Position numbers and translations under genes: made by a program
Shown here: piece by piece, positions 9,962-19,769 of the stretch
How positions within the stretch are numbered: the stretch's first letter is position 1
Layout of the letters: every line of letters starts with the position of its first letter
The notes under the pieces: generated by a model
Databases searched by the model: none
What the model saw: the letters and a program-made list of their open reading frames with translations, nothing else
Told to the model about the DNA's origin: nothing
Origin: Linanthus parryae
Taxonomy: Eukaryota > Streptophyta > Magnoliopsida > Ericales > Polemoniaceae
Length of the DNA: 64,000 nt
Assembly: GCA_023055425.1 (NCBI GenBank)
Contig: JALGPY010000006.1
Coordinates: 69,658,127-69,722,126 of the forward strand
Reading direction: 5' to 3'

Positions 9962-10204
9962 ATCGCTCGCGCATACAACAAGACAGTCCAGCGAAGGGAT
10001 TTCGCAGTCGGAGACCTGGTCTTGCGCGCATCTGATCACTGCATGCGAGAAGCAACTCACCCAAAGTTCGCAGCTAATTGGGAAGGACCCTTCGAAGTCA
10101 CAGAAGTCTTCGATAGTGGCTACTGCAGCATACGAAGGTTGCACGGTACAACCTCAACTCCCAGTTCAATCAACATGCGCTGGATCAAGAAGTACTATCC
10201 CTGA
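9962..10204 (+). pseudogene. pol: integrase C-terminal domain of Tat pol, cut off by a stop
   Basis: In the same frame as pol, directly after its TGA, the sequence encodes a typical gypsy integrase C-terminal region (FAVGDLVLR, NWEGPFEV, MRWIKKYYP) ending at a natural stop. A single nonsense base separates it from the rest of pol. Tat relatives usually have Arg at this place, so TGA could be a deaminated CGA. The change would remove the C-terminal DNA-binding part of the integrase unless the stop is read through. Confidence 0.85.
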
Positions 10205-10438
10205 CTTCTCTCATTTCATACGTTTTATGATAACGTGCTTAATGTCTCATGTGGCTATGATTTACGCAATCTCTTCTCCCATATGAGAGGATTGTAATCC
10301 CATCTCTCCCATATGAGAGCGTTATAATAAAAGAATTCTCCCAAATGAGAAGTTCATATTTCTAGCCGTTTATGTTGCTCTACTTAATTTGTTATTACTA
10401 TTAACAATGATTTATTCGCTGCAATAGCAATCCATACA
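10205..10438 (+). other. short repeats after pol
   Basis: Non-coding. Three variants of a short inverted motif (CTCCCATATGAGAG and CTCCCAAATGAGAAG) occur at about 10275-10350, roughly 30-35 bases apart. The stretch leads into the 55-bp array. Confidence 0.6.
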
Positions 10439-11485
10439 AAACGCGATCTTAAGTGATCATCTAAAGCCTATCTCTTACGATAGCAGCTAATGCAAACGCG
10501 ATCTTAAGTGATCATCTAAAGCCTATCTCTTACGATAGCAGCTAATGCAAACGCGATCTTAAGTGATCATCTAAAGCCTATCTCTTACGATAGCAGCTAA
10601 TGCAAACGCGATCTTAAGTGATCGTCTAAAGCCTATCTCTAACGATAGCAGCTAATGCAAACGCGATCTTAAGTGATCATCTAAAGCCTATCTCTAACGA
10701 TAGCAGCTAATGCAAATGCGATCTTAATTGATCATCTAAGCCTATCTCTCACGATAGCAGCCAACACAAATGCGATCTTCATTGATCATCTAAAGCCTAT
10801 CTCTCGCGATAGCAGCCAACTCAAATACGATCTTAATTGATCATGTAAAGCCTATCTCTTACGATAGCAGCCAAGCGCAAATGCGATCTTAATTGATCAT
10901 GTAAAGCCTATCTCTTACGATAGCAGCCAAACGCAAATGCGATCTTAATTGATCATCTGAAGCCTATCTCCTACGATAGCAGCCAAGCGCCAATGCGATC
11001 TTAATTGATCATCTAAAGCCTATCTCTCATGATAGCAGCCAACGCAAATGCGATCTTAATCGATCATCCAAAGCCTATCTCATACGATGGCAGTCAAATG
11101 AAAATACGATCCTAGTTGATCATGTAAAGCCTATCTCTCACGATAGCAGCTAAACGCAAATGCGATCTCAATTTATCATCAAAACCTATCTGTTACGATA
11201 GCAACTCATACACGAAACGATTTTACCTGATTCTCTCAAGCCTATCTGTTACGATAGCAACTCATATGCAAAGTGATTTAATTGATCACCCAAGCCTCTG
11301 TTACGATGGCAACGCATGCGCAAGACGGTCTTACTGGATCTTCTAAAAGCCTATCTGTTGCGATAGCAATTTATGCGAGAAACGATCTCAAGCAGTTCGC
11401 TAATAAAGCCTATCTTTTGTGATAGCAGTTCGCACCACTTAATGATCTTAATCGATCTGCTAAAGACTATCTGTTACGATAGCAA
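10439..11485 (+). repeat. 55-bp tandem array, about 19 units
   Basis: The block GCCTATCT...CGATAGCA recurs about 19 times. The first five units repeat at exactly 55 bases (starts 10441, 10496, 10551, 10606, 10661) and are nearly identical; later units drift in length and sequence. Each unit contains two dyads: GATC-TTAAGT-GATC and CTATC-(6)-GATAG. Decayed traces continue to about 11760. Tat elements are known to carry variable tandem arrays in this 3' untranslated position, and some have seeded satellite DNA. Confidence 0.93.
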
Positions 11486-12518
11486 TGTTGTGAACATGAT
11501 CTTAAATGATTTGCAACGGCCAACTGCAAGCCCATCCGCCAAGATGGCACAGCTGCGCAGATACGATCTCGAACGGTCTAGTGAAACACCCGCGAATCAA
11601 TATATCGCAGATGCGAAACAGTTACATAGCATTATGCAAGGCGAAATATGCCGAAACGCGTGCGAAATTGTATTCTGTTGTAAAGAGATAGCAGATAATA
11701 TAGAAAGCTATTCATCATTACGAGTCAAATGACTTACAATTTATCTGTCTAGATAGCAGCTTACAAGCGAAAAGCTCGAATCTAACTACGCAGCCAACAT
11801 GGCTTACAATACATTCGAAAAGTGGCTGGTAAGCCAACAGAGACACAGTACGGAAACCCGGACTGCAAAGGATGAACCCACCGGTTTCAAACACCGGCTA
11901 CGCAACGCCCAGATCTGCGGGTGAACATCTGTAGCAGAGGGGATCTTGCTCTAAGAGAGCCACATGAAGCCATACGCTCGAGATCCCGCTATCCGACAAG
12001 ACCGTTGTCAGATATGCTCCCCATAACATTTGCCCAAGGAACCACCGGTTCCGGCGATCCACAGGCAAGCAGAAGCTCCAAAGGGCAAGGGCTCCTTGTA
12101 GACGGGGATGAACGCGACGGTTCGTCATCCCGAGCTCACAAACGTGAAAGTGACGGATTCTTCTTCGGAGATGCTGAAGAAGAATTCCGCCGTTCATTAC
12201 GAGACGGTAGCACGGTCACTTCGGCGCTGCACCTCGCCACGAGGCGGCCGGAAACATGACTTGCACACATAATACACGAAGAAATTTCTTCGAACACACA
12301 TGAGATGTTATCTGCATCTTCTTTATGATGGTTATAAAGAGCAATAAGCCTCATAAAGTTGATCTTGGAAACTATTTCTATAGCACAAAGCGCAAACTCA
12401 GGATTCAAAACTTGGAGTTGCCATGAATCAACGAAAAATAAGCGTTGAAGCCAGCAGTCGTAAGGACTCACGGCAAAGCACATGTTTGGGATGAAGAACC
12501 CAAATAGCAAAGACAGGG

Positions 12519-12526
12519 TTTATATA
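12519..12526 (-). promoter_or_regulatory. possible antisense TATA box
   Basis: On the - strand the sequence reads TCTATATAAACC, a good plant TATA box. A transcript starting about 30 bases on would run into the short open frame 12510-12136. No other support. Confidence 0.3.
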
Positions 12527-12876
12527 GACCCTGTACAGACTCTTCGGTTGCCTAAGATGAGTCAGCAAAATTCAAAAAAGAGGGTAAGTTCAATCACTTA
12601 CGCCTTGAAAAGCGGTAAACAATCAATTACCCTACTAAAGGCTACGACGATTCAGTTGCGTATCCTAATAAATGACGGATAGTCATGATTCGGATGGACT
12701 TCCCAACGGAAGCGTGCTTATCTACCGAGAAATTAGCGCGAAAATCAAGCAGAGAATCAATTGCTGATGTCATAATTGGATATGCACAGAAGTGTCCAAT
12801 CAAATCCCGGAAAAGGGCAAAACGGGCAAATTCATTGTTCGTTGTTAAAAAAAAGGGGGGAGAAACCCTAGCAACA

Positions 12877-12913
12877 TTACATTAATGTTTCAAAACTTTA
12901 CATTAATGTTTCA
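12877..12913 (-). terminator. possible poly(A) region of the antisense gene
   Basis: Just past the stop of the antisense gene, the 16-base unit TTACATTAATGTTTCA occurs twice (12877-12892, 12898-12913). On the - strand each copy reads TGAAACATTAATGTAA, an AT-rich motif compatible with plant polyadenylation signals. Position is the main support. Confidence 0.3.
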
Positions 12914-12948
12914 GCTATTTCCTTGCTATTTTTCAAGATTCAGAAAAA

Positions 12949-15900
12949 TCAAAGCAAATTCTTGATTAAGGAGTCTTGGGGCGCGAACTGCTCGCTCAGC
13001 TTCTCCACCTGTTCCACTTCTTGCTTCAATTGCTCGCACCTGGCATTCATCTCATGATACAGCTTCAGAGCTTCATCAACCCTTTGCTTCTGCTGCTTCA
13101 CCTTTTGCATCTCAGCTGCGAGATTCTGGTGACCGAGCTTCAAAGTTACAGCCGCGCGAATCAGCGTGACTCTGTCCTTAAGAAACTTAAAGCCCATTCT
13201 GCCTTGGACTTTGGTCACGAGGTTTTGGCACATGCCACATAGCAATTTAGCGCTCTGGACCGAAATGGTCGCAGGCGTAGCCGCAGACAGCTGCTCCAGT
13301 ATCCAGATGGCTTCAGTGAGGAACAGCCTCCTGTCAAAAGGCCCGATCTCCAGAGATCTCACAAACGAGCGAGGGTACCTGAGACGCATTCGAACCACCC
13401 AGTCTACATCGGTTTGCTTCAAACCTGAGGAGACGTCAAAGATAAGTTATGATGTCAAAACTCGCAATCGAATAATGCGACGTGCGAACAGTAAGGCTCT
13501 ACTTACCAGTTCCTTCCAGAATCTCATGAAGAGAAGGAACGCGCGCTGCCGGGGCGGTTGAAGATTGTCCTCGCTCCATAGCTCTCCTATCAGCTGCGAG
13601 CTCTAATCTCTCGTAGTCAGGAGGAAGAATGTAGGCCGCACCAGCTGTGACTACGTTCCCAACCTGCGAGCCCCAAAAGCTCCACGCAGGAATGGGTGCC
13701 TCTGACTCAGTCATCGCCGGAGGCGAAGGGACAGTCGAAGTCGCTTGACGAAGGACGCTCCCAGATGCGAGAACATCAGCAGCACTTGTCCTTCCCAGCT
13801 CAGCACTAGCATGGACATCTTCATCCATCAACACAGTGTCAGCACCAGCATCGTCGGAAAGCTCGATGATGTCCTCACGAGGCTCACCCGTGTGGTCAGC
13901 AGCTGCGACGGGCTTCTCGGTATGGGAGCTCGGAATCGGAACATAGGACGCAGAAGACTGGCTTCTCTGCTCCAGCGCAGGTTCCTCAGCACGACCTGCG
14001 ATATTAAGTGCGATGATATGAGGTAACTTGTGTTATAAGTTATTTTCGCTATCTTTACTAAAGCTAAGAGTAAGCACCTCCACGCGAAGGTGGGATTGAG
14101 GTATCCTTGTCATACACTAAGGACGTGGAACCATGTCCTATCAGTGTGTCTTCACTAAGCAAGTCTGCAAGAGGAGCGTGACCTGGGACGCGAATAAACC
14201 GGTCATGATTTTGCCTCACGTTGCTAAAGCCTAGTACATGCGTGTCACTCAAATAATTACCTGAAGGTTCTCCGCATTTGTCTACTAACCAACGGCGAAT
14301 GTCAGCCTTTGACACACCATGCTTTAACGCACCCACAATAACATCTGTATAAGTTACTGCGAGATTGAAGATCTCACCTTTATCGCTGCCTGCGATCTCT
14401 TCGAAGTCCGCTTGGACTTGCTCTAGTGCTGCTGCATCCTCTCCGGGAACCTCATCTTCCTCCTCCACATGAGGAGCCACTTCTTCGGGAAGTTCGTCTT
14501 CCTCGCAAACTGGACGCACTAAGTCGTCAACATGCTGCTCTTCGAGGCTCCGCTGTTTCACACGCTCGAGCTCCTCTTCCTCTCGCCGCCTTCTTCTCTC
14601 AGCAGCCTCCGCGGCTGTCTTCCGGGACTCAGCAAGAACGTCCTCGCTTATGGGCTCATCTGAAATGCCAGAAGGGGCATCTCTCTTTTGTCTTTTGGCC
14701 GCGAGGCCACCAATGGTCTCATCATCATCTGCGAATGCACGAATGGTTTAAAGAAAAGAAGTGCAAAGAAGTTACGATGACGGGAAAGGAAATGCGACGG
14801 AGGTACCTCCTGATTCTTCCTCATGCATTACAACTGTTGCTTCTTCTTCTTCATCACTTGCCTGGGGCTCCTGCCTCTCTTCCTCTCCCTCTTGATCGAA
14901 GAGAACGAAAGACTCAACTGTGAGCTCTTTCCGCACCTTGCTGGGCATGCGACCTTTGCCTTTGTCCTTGATAGAAAGGGACCTCACTGGAGGAGAAGCT
15001 GGAGCGCTTCTAGGGGAAGAAATCGTAATTCCCTTTTGCCTAGGTCTCTTCACTCTTGGCGCCGCAGTCGCTGGAGGAGACGGGTCATCTCCGGGAGGAG
15101 ACGAAGCCGGAGGATTGTCTATCAGCGAGTCAGCAAAAACATTCATGACTGCTCGAACCTTTGTTTCAACCTCAGCGTCCATCCTCCATGAAAGCCGGAA
15201 CGGCTGCTGTCGTCTTCTGGTGGCAACAATGGTGTTGACCAGCGACTTGGAGCGATCACCAGCTGCGAATCTCCGTACATGACACTACAACAATACAGAA
15301 TAATAGTGTTAGCACAAGGAAATTGAGGAAACTTAACACATGCGAAGTAATTGCTTACATCAGCAAACGCCTTGCTGTATCTGACAACCTGCGCGTCTCC
15401 TTTCTTGATTGCGGCGACCTGCTCCTTCAGAATGAAATCGGGGCACAAATGGTTCTCACGGTCCCACAGTGAGTAGCAACCATACTCAGACTCGCTCAGA
15501 CTGCAAGTGGGGCGAAACGGAAAAGAATTTCTTTTGATCAAGGGAGCTTTACCCGGCTGCGCGGCCGACTCTGTCTTGATCCTCGTTCGTTGGGCAACCC
15601 AGTATGCGAGCCAGTTCTGGGAACAACCACCCTCGCGGGTTCCCGCAGGCTGCTCAAAAGGGAGATTGTTCATGAAAACCGTCTCGCACTCCTTTGTTAG
15701 CAAGCGCTTGTAGCATCCTCTGACAATGGACTGGGGCCAGATTGATGGGGCCACCGCATCAAAACCAAACTGAGGAGAAACTCTAGTGGGGTCAACGTCC
15801 ACGGTGATCTTCTCATACCTCGGCGCGAGCTCACGGATATGCTCTGCGAGGGCAGGAAGGGAACCTCGCAGACACCAGCAAAAGAACTCGCGGTAGCGCT

Positions 15901-17239
15901 CATGGAAGTGAGGTCCCCTTTCAAAGAGAAGCTCTTCTGAAAAGACCATGCCTTTAGAGGGGTACAGCTTTGGAAACCATCTCACATTCTCAATACGCGT
16001 GGCATAGGGCCTGGCAGTAAACTCCTTCCGTTTGTCGCATATCAAACTCCAAACGCACTTGGGGTTGCCTGTTCCAAACCATCTCGCAGCTCTTCCGCTG
16101 TTACGTGCTTCTGTCTCGCCTGGGGGACACCACTTTTCAAGTTGGAGAGCAGTTGGAGCATAAGACGGCCAGCGCTCGAACACCCACATTGTCAAAAAGG
16201 AAATATTGACAAAGGTCAGTACATCGAGGCGGCCACGCGACTCCCTCATAGCCAGAACCAGCTGATCAAGCCTATAGTACAGCGTGCCCAAGACCAAGGG
16301 TCCGAGTGCGACCCTCTGGCCAAGAGCGAGCCTCACAGCAAGAGGCAACACATGGTAGAAGACTCCATCATGGGGGTGACCATCAATCAGATACATTGAC
16401 AGCCAGGCACAGAGAAAAGCACAAAGGGTCAAATGGTAGCCCTTGCCCTCTACGTAATTCTCGGCCTCCGGGTCCTCGTTCAGAAGCTTCTTAGTAATGC
16501 TGCTGTTCGCATAATCTCGAAAGAAGTATTGCAACCATTTATTCCAGGTATTCTTCGCGGACGTATCAACCAGCTGCCAGTTAGGAAGAGGCTTGGTAGT
16601 GGTCCACCGAGTGGAAATTTTCTTCACCTCTGCCAAGCATTCCTCCATCTGCGTGTACAAGGCAATCTCCGCAGATGTCCTCAAGGGAGTCAGAGGGTCT
16701 ACCTCGCCCATGGGGGAAAGCTCGTATAGCATTTGCACGTCCTCGAGCGTGGGGGCAGCCTCGAACTCAGCAAAATGGAACGTATGAGTCGCAGGCGAGT
16801 AACGGGACAGAAGGTCTAGAAGCATGGACTGATCCAACTTCATGGCAGCACCCTTCATAGCCTGGATAGCAAAGTATACGCCGGCTTCATTAAGAGTCTC
16901 GGCGTGATGATCCAATACGTGGTCAATCCACTCATCCATATAGTCCAATTTCTGGACGAACGCCTGAGTAGAAATCGCAGTGTATGGGAAGTGCCCGTTT
17001 TCGATTCCCAATCGAACTACATCCTCGGAACCAACCCACTCGAGCAGGGCTGAGTTAACTGGGCGAGTCAACGTCAGCAATCGCTCAACTGGAACAGGAT
17101 CAGGCATCCTCTTCGCCTTTACCCTCGCATGGTAATAGTCTTTGCCGCCTAAAAAGGGGGCTTTTCGCCACAAGGCCTGCGGAAGGTCGGGTATCTCTTC
17201 ATCTTCCTTGACGGGTCTGGTTACTCTTGTCTTGGCCAT
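12949..17239 (-). CDS. antisense five-exon gene in the Tat element, PMD-like protein (about 1324 aa)
   Basis: Coding exons on the - strand: 17239-15359, 15284-14807, 14728-14078, 13995-13507 and 13424-12949. The four introns (74, 78, 82 and 82 nt) are GT-AG, and joining the exons keeps one open frame (intron phases 0, 1, 1, 1), giving 3975 nt including the stop. Exon 1 resembles the plant mobile domain (aminotransferase-like PMD). Exons 2-4 are acidic, with basic nuclear-signal-like patches (VKRPRQK in exon 2, AKRQKRD in exon 3). Exon 5 ends in a probable coiled coil (QKVKQQKQRVDEALKLYHEM region). The gene opposes gag-pol, so its introns cannot be removed from the genomic RNA and survive retrotransposition. 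Antisense frames at this place are known in Tat/Retand elements. Function is unknown; host PMD proteins (MAIN, MAIL1) act in transposon silencing and gene expression. Confidence 0.82.
13425..13506 (-). other. intron 4 of the antisense gene (82 nt, phase 1)
   Basis: Donor ACTG|GTAAGT (consensus) at 13506, acceptor GTCTCCTCAG|GT at 13425. This is the strongest donor of the four. Confidence 0.82.
13996..14077 (-). other. intron 3 of the antisense gene (82 nt, phase 1)
   Basis: Donor GGAG|GTGCTT at 14077, acceptor TATCGCAG|GT at 13996. Contains in-frame stops and a T-rich stretch. Splicing restores the frame. Confidence 0.77.
14729..14806 (-). other. intron 2 of the antisense gene (78 nt, phase 1)
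   Basis: Donor GGAG|GTACCT at 14806, acceptor TTCGCAG|AT at 14729. Joins exon 2 (159 codons plus one base) to exon 3 in frame. Confidence 0.77.
15285..15358 (-). other. intron 1 of the antisense gene (74 nt, phase 0)
   Basis: Donor GAT|GTAAGC at 15358, acceptor TTGTAG|TGT at 15285. The intron is T-rich. Removal joins two frames that are otherwise in different phases. Confidence 0.8.
15359..17239 (-). CDS. exon 1 of the antisense gene: PMD-like domain, 627 codons
   Basis: The start ATGGCCAAG (17239) has a good plant context. Residues about 60-480 look like a plant mobile domain: THTFHF (151-156) followed by PTLEDVQMLYEL (163-174) matches the family's typical HTFH...TLEDV...L pattern. Aromatic motifs such as CAWLSMYLIDG and WVFERWPSYAP follow. 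The open frame runs on to 15143 without splicing, but at 15358 a GTAAGC donor begins a 74-nt intron ending TTGTAG, and splicing restores a longer protein. No transmembrane segment or signal peptide was noticed. A related DUF family is a possible alternative to PMD. Confidence 0.8.
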
Positions 17240-17670
17240 TCCTGCGAAAGAGCAAAAAAAAAAAGGGGGAGAAATACCACACTTCAGTTTGAATTTTGGG
17301 ATTCAAGATCTATGCAAAGGAAGACGAGCAGTTCCGGTATCGATTTCAAAAATTGGGGAGTTGCAAGATCCAATATTGTTGAAAGATTAAAACGAAGCGG
17401 GTTCAAAGATCAAAGCCTCTTCACAGATCTCATGGGTTTACAGATTCAACGCAGTTCAAGGCAGACACTGGTATTTGAAATCAAAAGTAAACGAGGCCAA
17501 CCTTGTTTTCTTGAAGACTGCTTGGATATGCACAATTGAAGAATACGATTTGCAGTTCTGAACTGGTGATTGATTATCTGGATCTGCTCTCGAAGATCTC
17601 CGGGTACCATTCACTTTAAGAGAAAGAAGTGATGCTTTGCAATAATGGGGGATACAAGGTATTTATCCAA
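17240..17670 (-). promoter_or_regulatory. leader, probable 5'-UTR intron and promoter of the antisense gene
   Basis: Directly before the start codon the - strand reads a long pyrimidine run ending CTCTTTCGCAG (acceptor AG at 17243-17242), which looks like the end of a leader intron. ACAAG|GTTGG at 17501-17500 is a possible donor. A TATA-like ATAAATA lies at 17666-17660, predicting a start near 17630. On this reading the gene has its own promoter inside the element and does not depend on the LTR. The leader intron and promoter are inferences. Confidence 0.45.
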
Positions 17671-17755
17671 AACAATGAAGGGTTGCGTCCTTTCGATAGT
17701 CGAATCGCAACCGTCACCGTCGAATCGCGCAATCACAGGACAAGCTGATGTCACG

Positions 17756-17800
17756 CCTAAAACCCTAAAAGTCAGACGGCACGACTCTAGGGTTTTTAGG
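17756..17800. other. hairpin near the 3' LTR
   Basis: CCTAAAACCCTAAAAG and CTCTAGGGTTTTTAGG face each other across about 13 bases, with a small bulge. It lies between the antisense promoter and the 3' LTR; role unknown. Confidence 0.45.
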
Positions 17801-17914
17801 TCATAATGACACGCACGGGGGCTGAACTTACCCGTATTTGAATTGGTGCGTGGCGGCGACGCGTATGTTGGTTTCCGCGCATGGAAGTCTATACGGCTAT
17901 GAGTCTTCACGCGC

Positions 17915-17928
17915 AGAAAGGGGGCTAA
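17915..17928 (+). other. polypurine tract of the Tat element
   Basis: AGAAAGGGGGCTAA lies immediately before the TG of the 3' LTR, the expected plus-strand primer position. Similar purine tracts occur at 12847-12865 and 17254-17274. Confidence 0.8.
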
Positions 17929-18555
17929 TGTAGATACTGCTTTCTGACATGACAGATCTTGGCCACGTGGCAGCCATCCTGCACACCATATTGTGCTCCG
18001 TACACACAGGATCACCAGCCGAGCTGATCCATGTGGGGGCTGCGAGACAGAGCCCTCGCATACCACTGCACGGGACTTGTAGGGACTTAGTGGTTTGGAG
18101 GCTAGAGTAAGCCCTGTCGCGTGCGAGCCAAGCCCGCGCGCGACCTTTAGTAACTGTTTTGAGAGATCTATGGCACGAGCTCCCTAGACCCGGTCAAACC
18201 GGTCAAACCCGGTCAACCTCGTAACGGTTCCGGTATTCGCGCACCACGTGCTGTAACGGTTCCTATATACTCGGACGAACGTGCCGTTATGGTTAAGCTA
18301 ATTAAGCCGCCATTAATGGGCGCATTAACCACACTACAACGGTCACGTTCTCCAGTATATATAGATCGTCAACCTTTCCATACAAAAGAGAACACACTTG
18401 TCATACGCGGAAGCTCTGCCAAACCTCTGTCTCTCTCTCAGACATTGCTACTGACTTACTCTCTCCCTACACACACCCCTATTCTTCCTGTGCGATCCTT
18501 GATCCACTACACACGGTGCACACGGAGGTCTCCCCGCCGGAATCTCTCGCGCACA
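17929..18555 (+). repeat. 3' LTR of the Tat element
   Basis: A 627-bp copy of 3186-3812 with substitutions at 17980 and 18368 only. It ends CGCGCACA before the target duplication GTATC. Confidence 0.95.
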
Positions 18556-18560
18556 GTATC
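18556..18560 (+). repeat. right target-site duplication of the Tat element (GTATC)
   Basis: Matches the left copy GTAGC at four of five bases. Copia A LTR sequence resumes at 18561 with GTTAAACGC. Confidence 0.78.
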
Positions 18561-19603
18561 GTTAAACGCTACACCGTGACTGGGTAGTTATAAAGGCGTG
18601 TACTGGATACAATGAGAAGCAAGCTTAGAGATCGTAGTGGACGTAGAGAGGATTTGCCCCTCCCACATAACGGGAGCAAATATCCTAGGCCACTCGAAGG
18701 ATAGTGCTTATAGAATGTCTGGCCAGACTCAAATAAATCAATATAGGATATTGATGTTATTTGCACGAATAAGGCTATTCCATGGATCGAGAAACTATGG
18801 ATTAGATATACGAGTGTGACTTGTATGTCTCGTGTCCAATCCGGATATGGAGGCAAAGGGATGAGACAATTACTTGTACAAGGTTGTCTAGATGACTATT
18901 CTATTAGTTGGCTAGAATGGATGTTTTGCTAGAAACCGCTCCATATTAGCAAATAGTTGCTACCAACAAGATAGAACCTATGGGGTCACACGCTATATAG
19001 AGTTGTACTAGATTTGGAATTAATTAATTGGATTAATTAATTAGAAGGATCACTTTGCAAACCCTTGCAAACTTAGTAGGGACTAATTTGCAAGGAAGGG
19101 ACTAAATTGAATTCTAGTAGGACTAGAATAAGTCCTTTAGGTAGTTAACAAGGAGTTGTTGGACTATATAAAGGACCCTCCTTCCTTCCTTCCTCATAAC
19201 TTATGCTCATTAGTGATCATAACAAGAGTGGGAGAGAACAAAGGAGAGAGAGAGCAAGCAACAAGGGCCGAACCCGACCCTTGCCGCCGCCCCCTCACCC
19301 CGTCGGCCAAAAAGAGGGCCGAGCCCCTCTTTTGTCTCGTTTTGCGTGATTCCTTCACCCTCCTCTCATTCCGGGCTAGCACCAAGGAGTTTGGGAGATC
19401 TAGGAGCAACTCTAGGCGTGGATCAACTATAGAGAACGTGACACTATTCGCGTTTGAAGTCATCAAGGAGAACCCAAAGGTGTGTGTATGATTTCTTACC
19501 TTTACTATCGTTATGCATCTAGACTTGTGATCCTTGGAGGGTTTTGCATGGTTATTTGTTTGATTATGCTTCCGTTGCGCGATCCATGAATCAAAACCCT
19601 ACA
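18561..19603 (+). repeat. 3' LTR of copia A, second segment
   Basis: Continues the LTR broken at 3185 and ends AAAACCCTACA, as does the LTR of B at 24919. It holds a TATA box CTATATAAAG at 19164-19173, which is conserved in B (24486-24495). No primer-binding site follows, so this is a 3' LTR. Short open frames inside it are not genes. Confidence 0.87.
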
Positions 19604-19769
19604 TGTAACTCTTAGTATTTTATTTCTTTGGGTTCTCACTTAGGATATATAATGTGTGTGTGCGTTTTTGTAAATATTTGATTCTAGTTTAGAATTGAGT
19701 CAGGCCTTGTCTAGTTGAGTGTGTGTCTCTCATGATTGGTTCTTCACTAATACTACTTATGTCGCTCTC

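Larger units (their letters stand above)
11486..12948. other. non-coding 3' region of the Tat element
   Basis: No frame is convincing here. It holds decayed tandem-repeat traces to about 11760, then sequence with short open frames on both strands (11921-12259 on + and 12136-12510 on -) that lack recognisable domains. A - strand TATA-like box (12519-12526) and a purine tract (12847-12865) are the only signals seen. Confidence 0.55.
3186..18555 (+). mobile_element. complete Tat-type Ty3/gypsy retrotransposon, 15,370 bp
   Basis: Two 627-bp LTRs (3186-3812, 17929-18555) flank a primer-binding site, gag, pol, a tandem-repeat region, an antisense spliced gene and a polypurine tract. A five-base target duplication with one mismatch brackets it. 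The second, archaeal/plant-type RNase H after the Ty3-type RNase H and the antisense gene between pol and the 3' LTR are hallmarks of the Tat lineage (Retand-like members). The LTRs differ at only two positions (3237 A versus 17980 T; 3625 C versus 18368 G), so insertion was recent. Gag, linker and pol lie in one frame separated by in-frame stops. Confidence 0.93.

Noticed and set aside
10439..11485. Regular repeats resembling a CRISPR array
   Set aside because: Units are contiguous 55-bp tandem repeats without unique spacers, inside a plant retrotransposon and without cas genes.
11921..12259. 112-codon + strand frame in the Tat 3' region
   Set aside because: No domain, overlapping frames on the other strand of similar length, and no start context; treated as chance.
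15143..15358. Unspliced continuation of the large antisense frame to 15143
   Set aside because: It crosses a consensus GTAAGC...TTGTAG intron. Splicing leads into a much longer conserved-looking frame, so the last 71 codons are probably intron and out-of-frame reading.
19156..19491. 111-codon frame in the copia A LTR
   Set aside because: It lies in an LTR downstream of the TATA box, is not conserved in the LTR of B, and has low-complexity composition.
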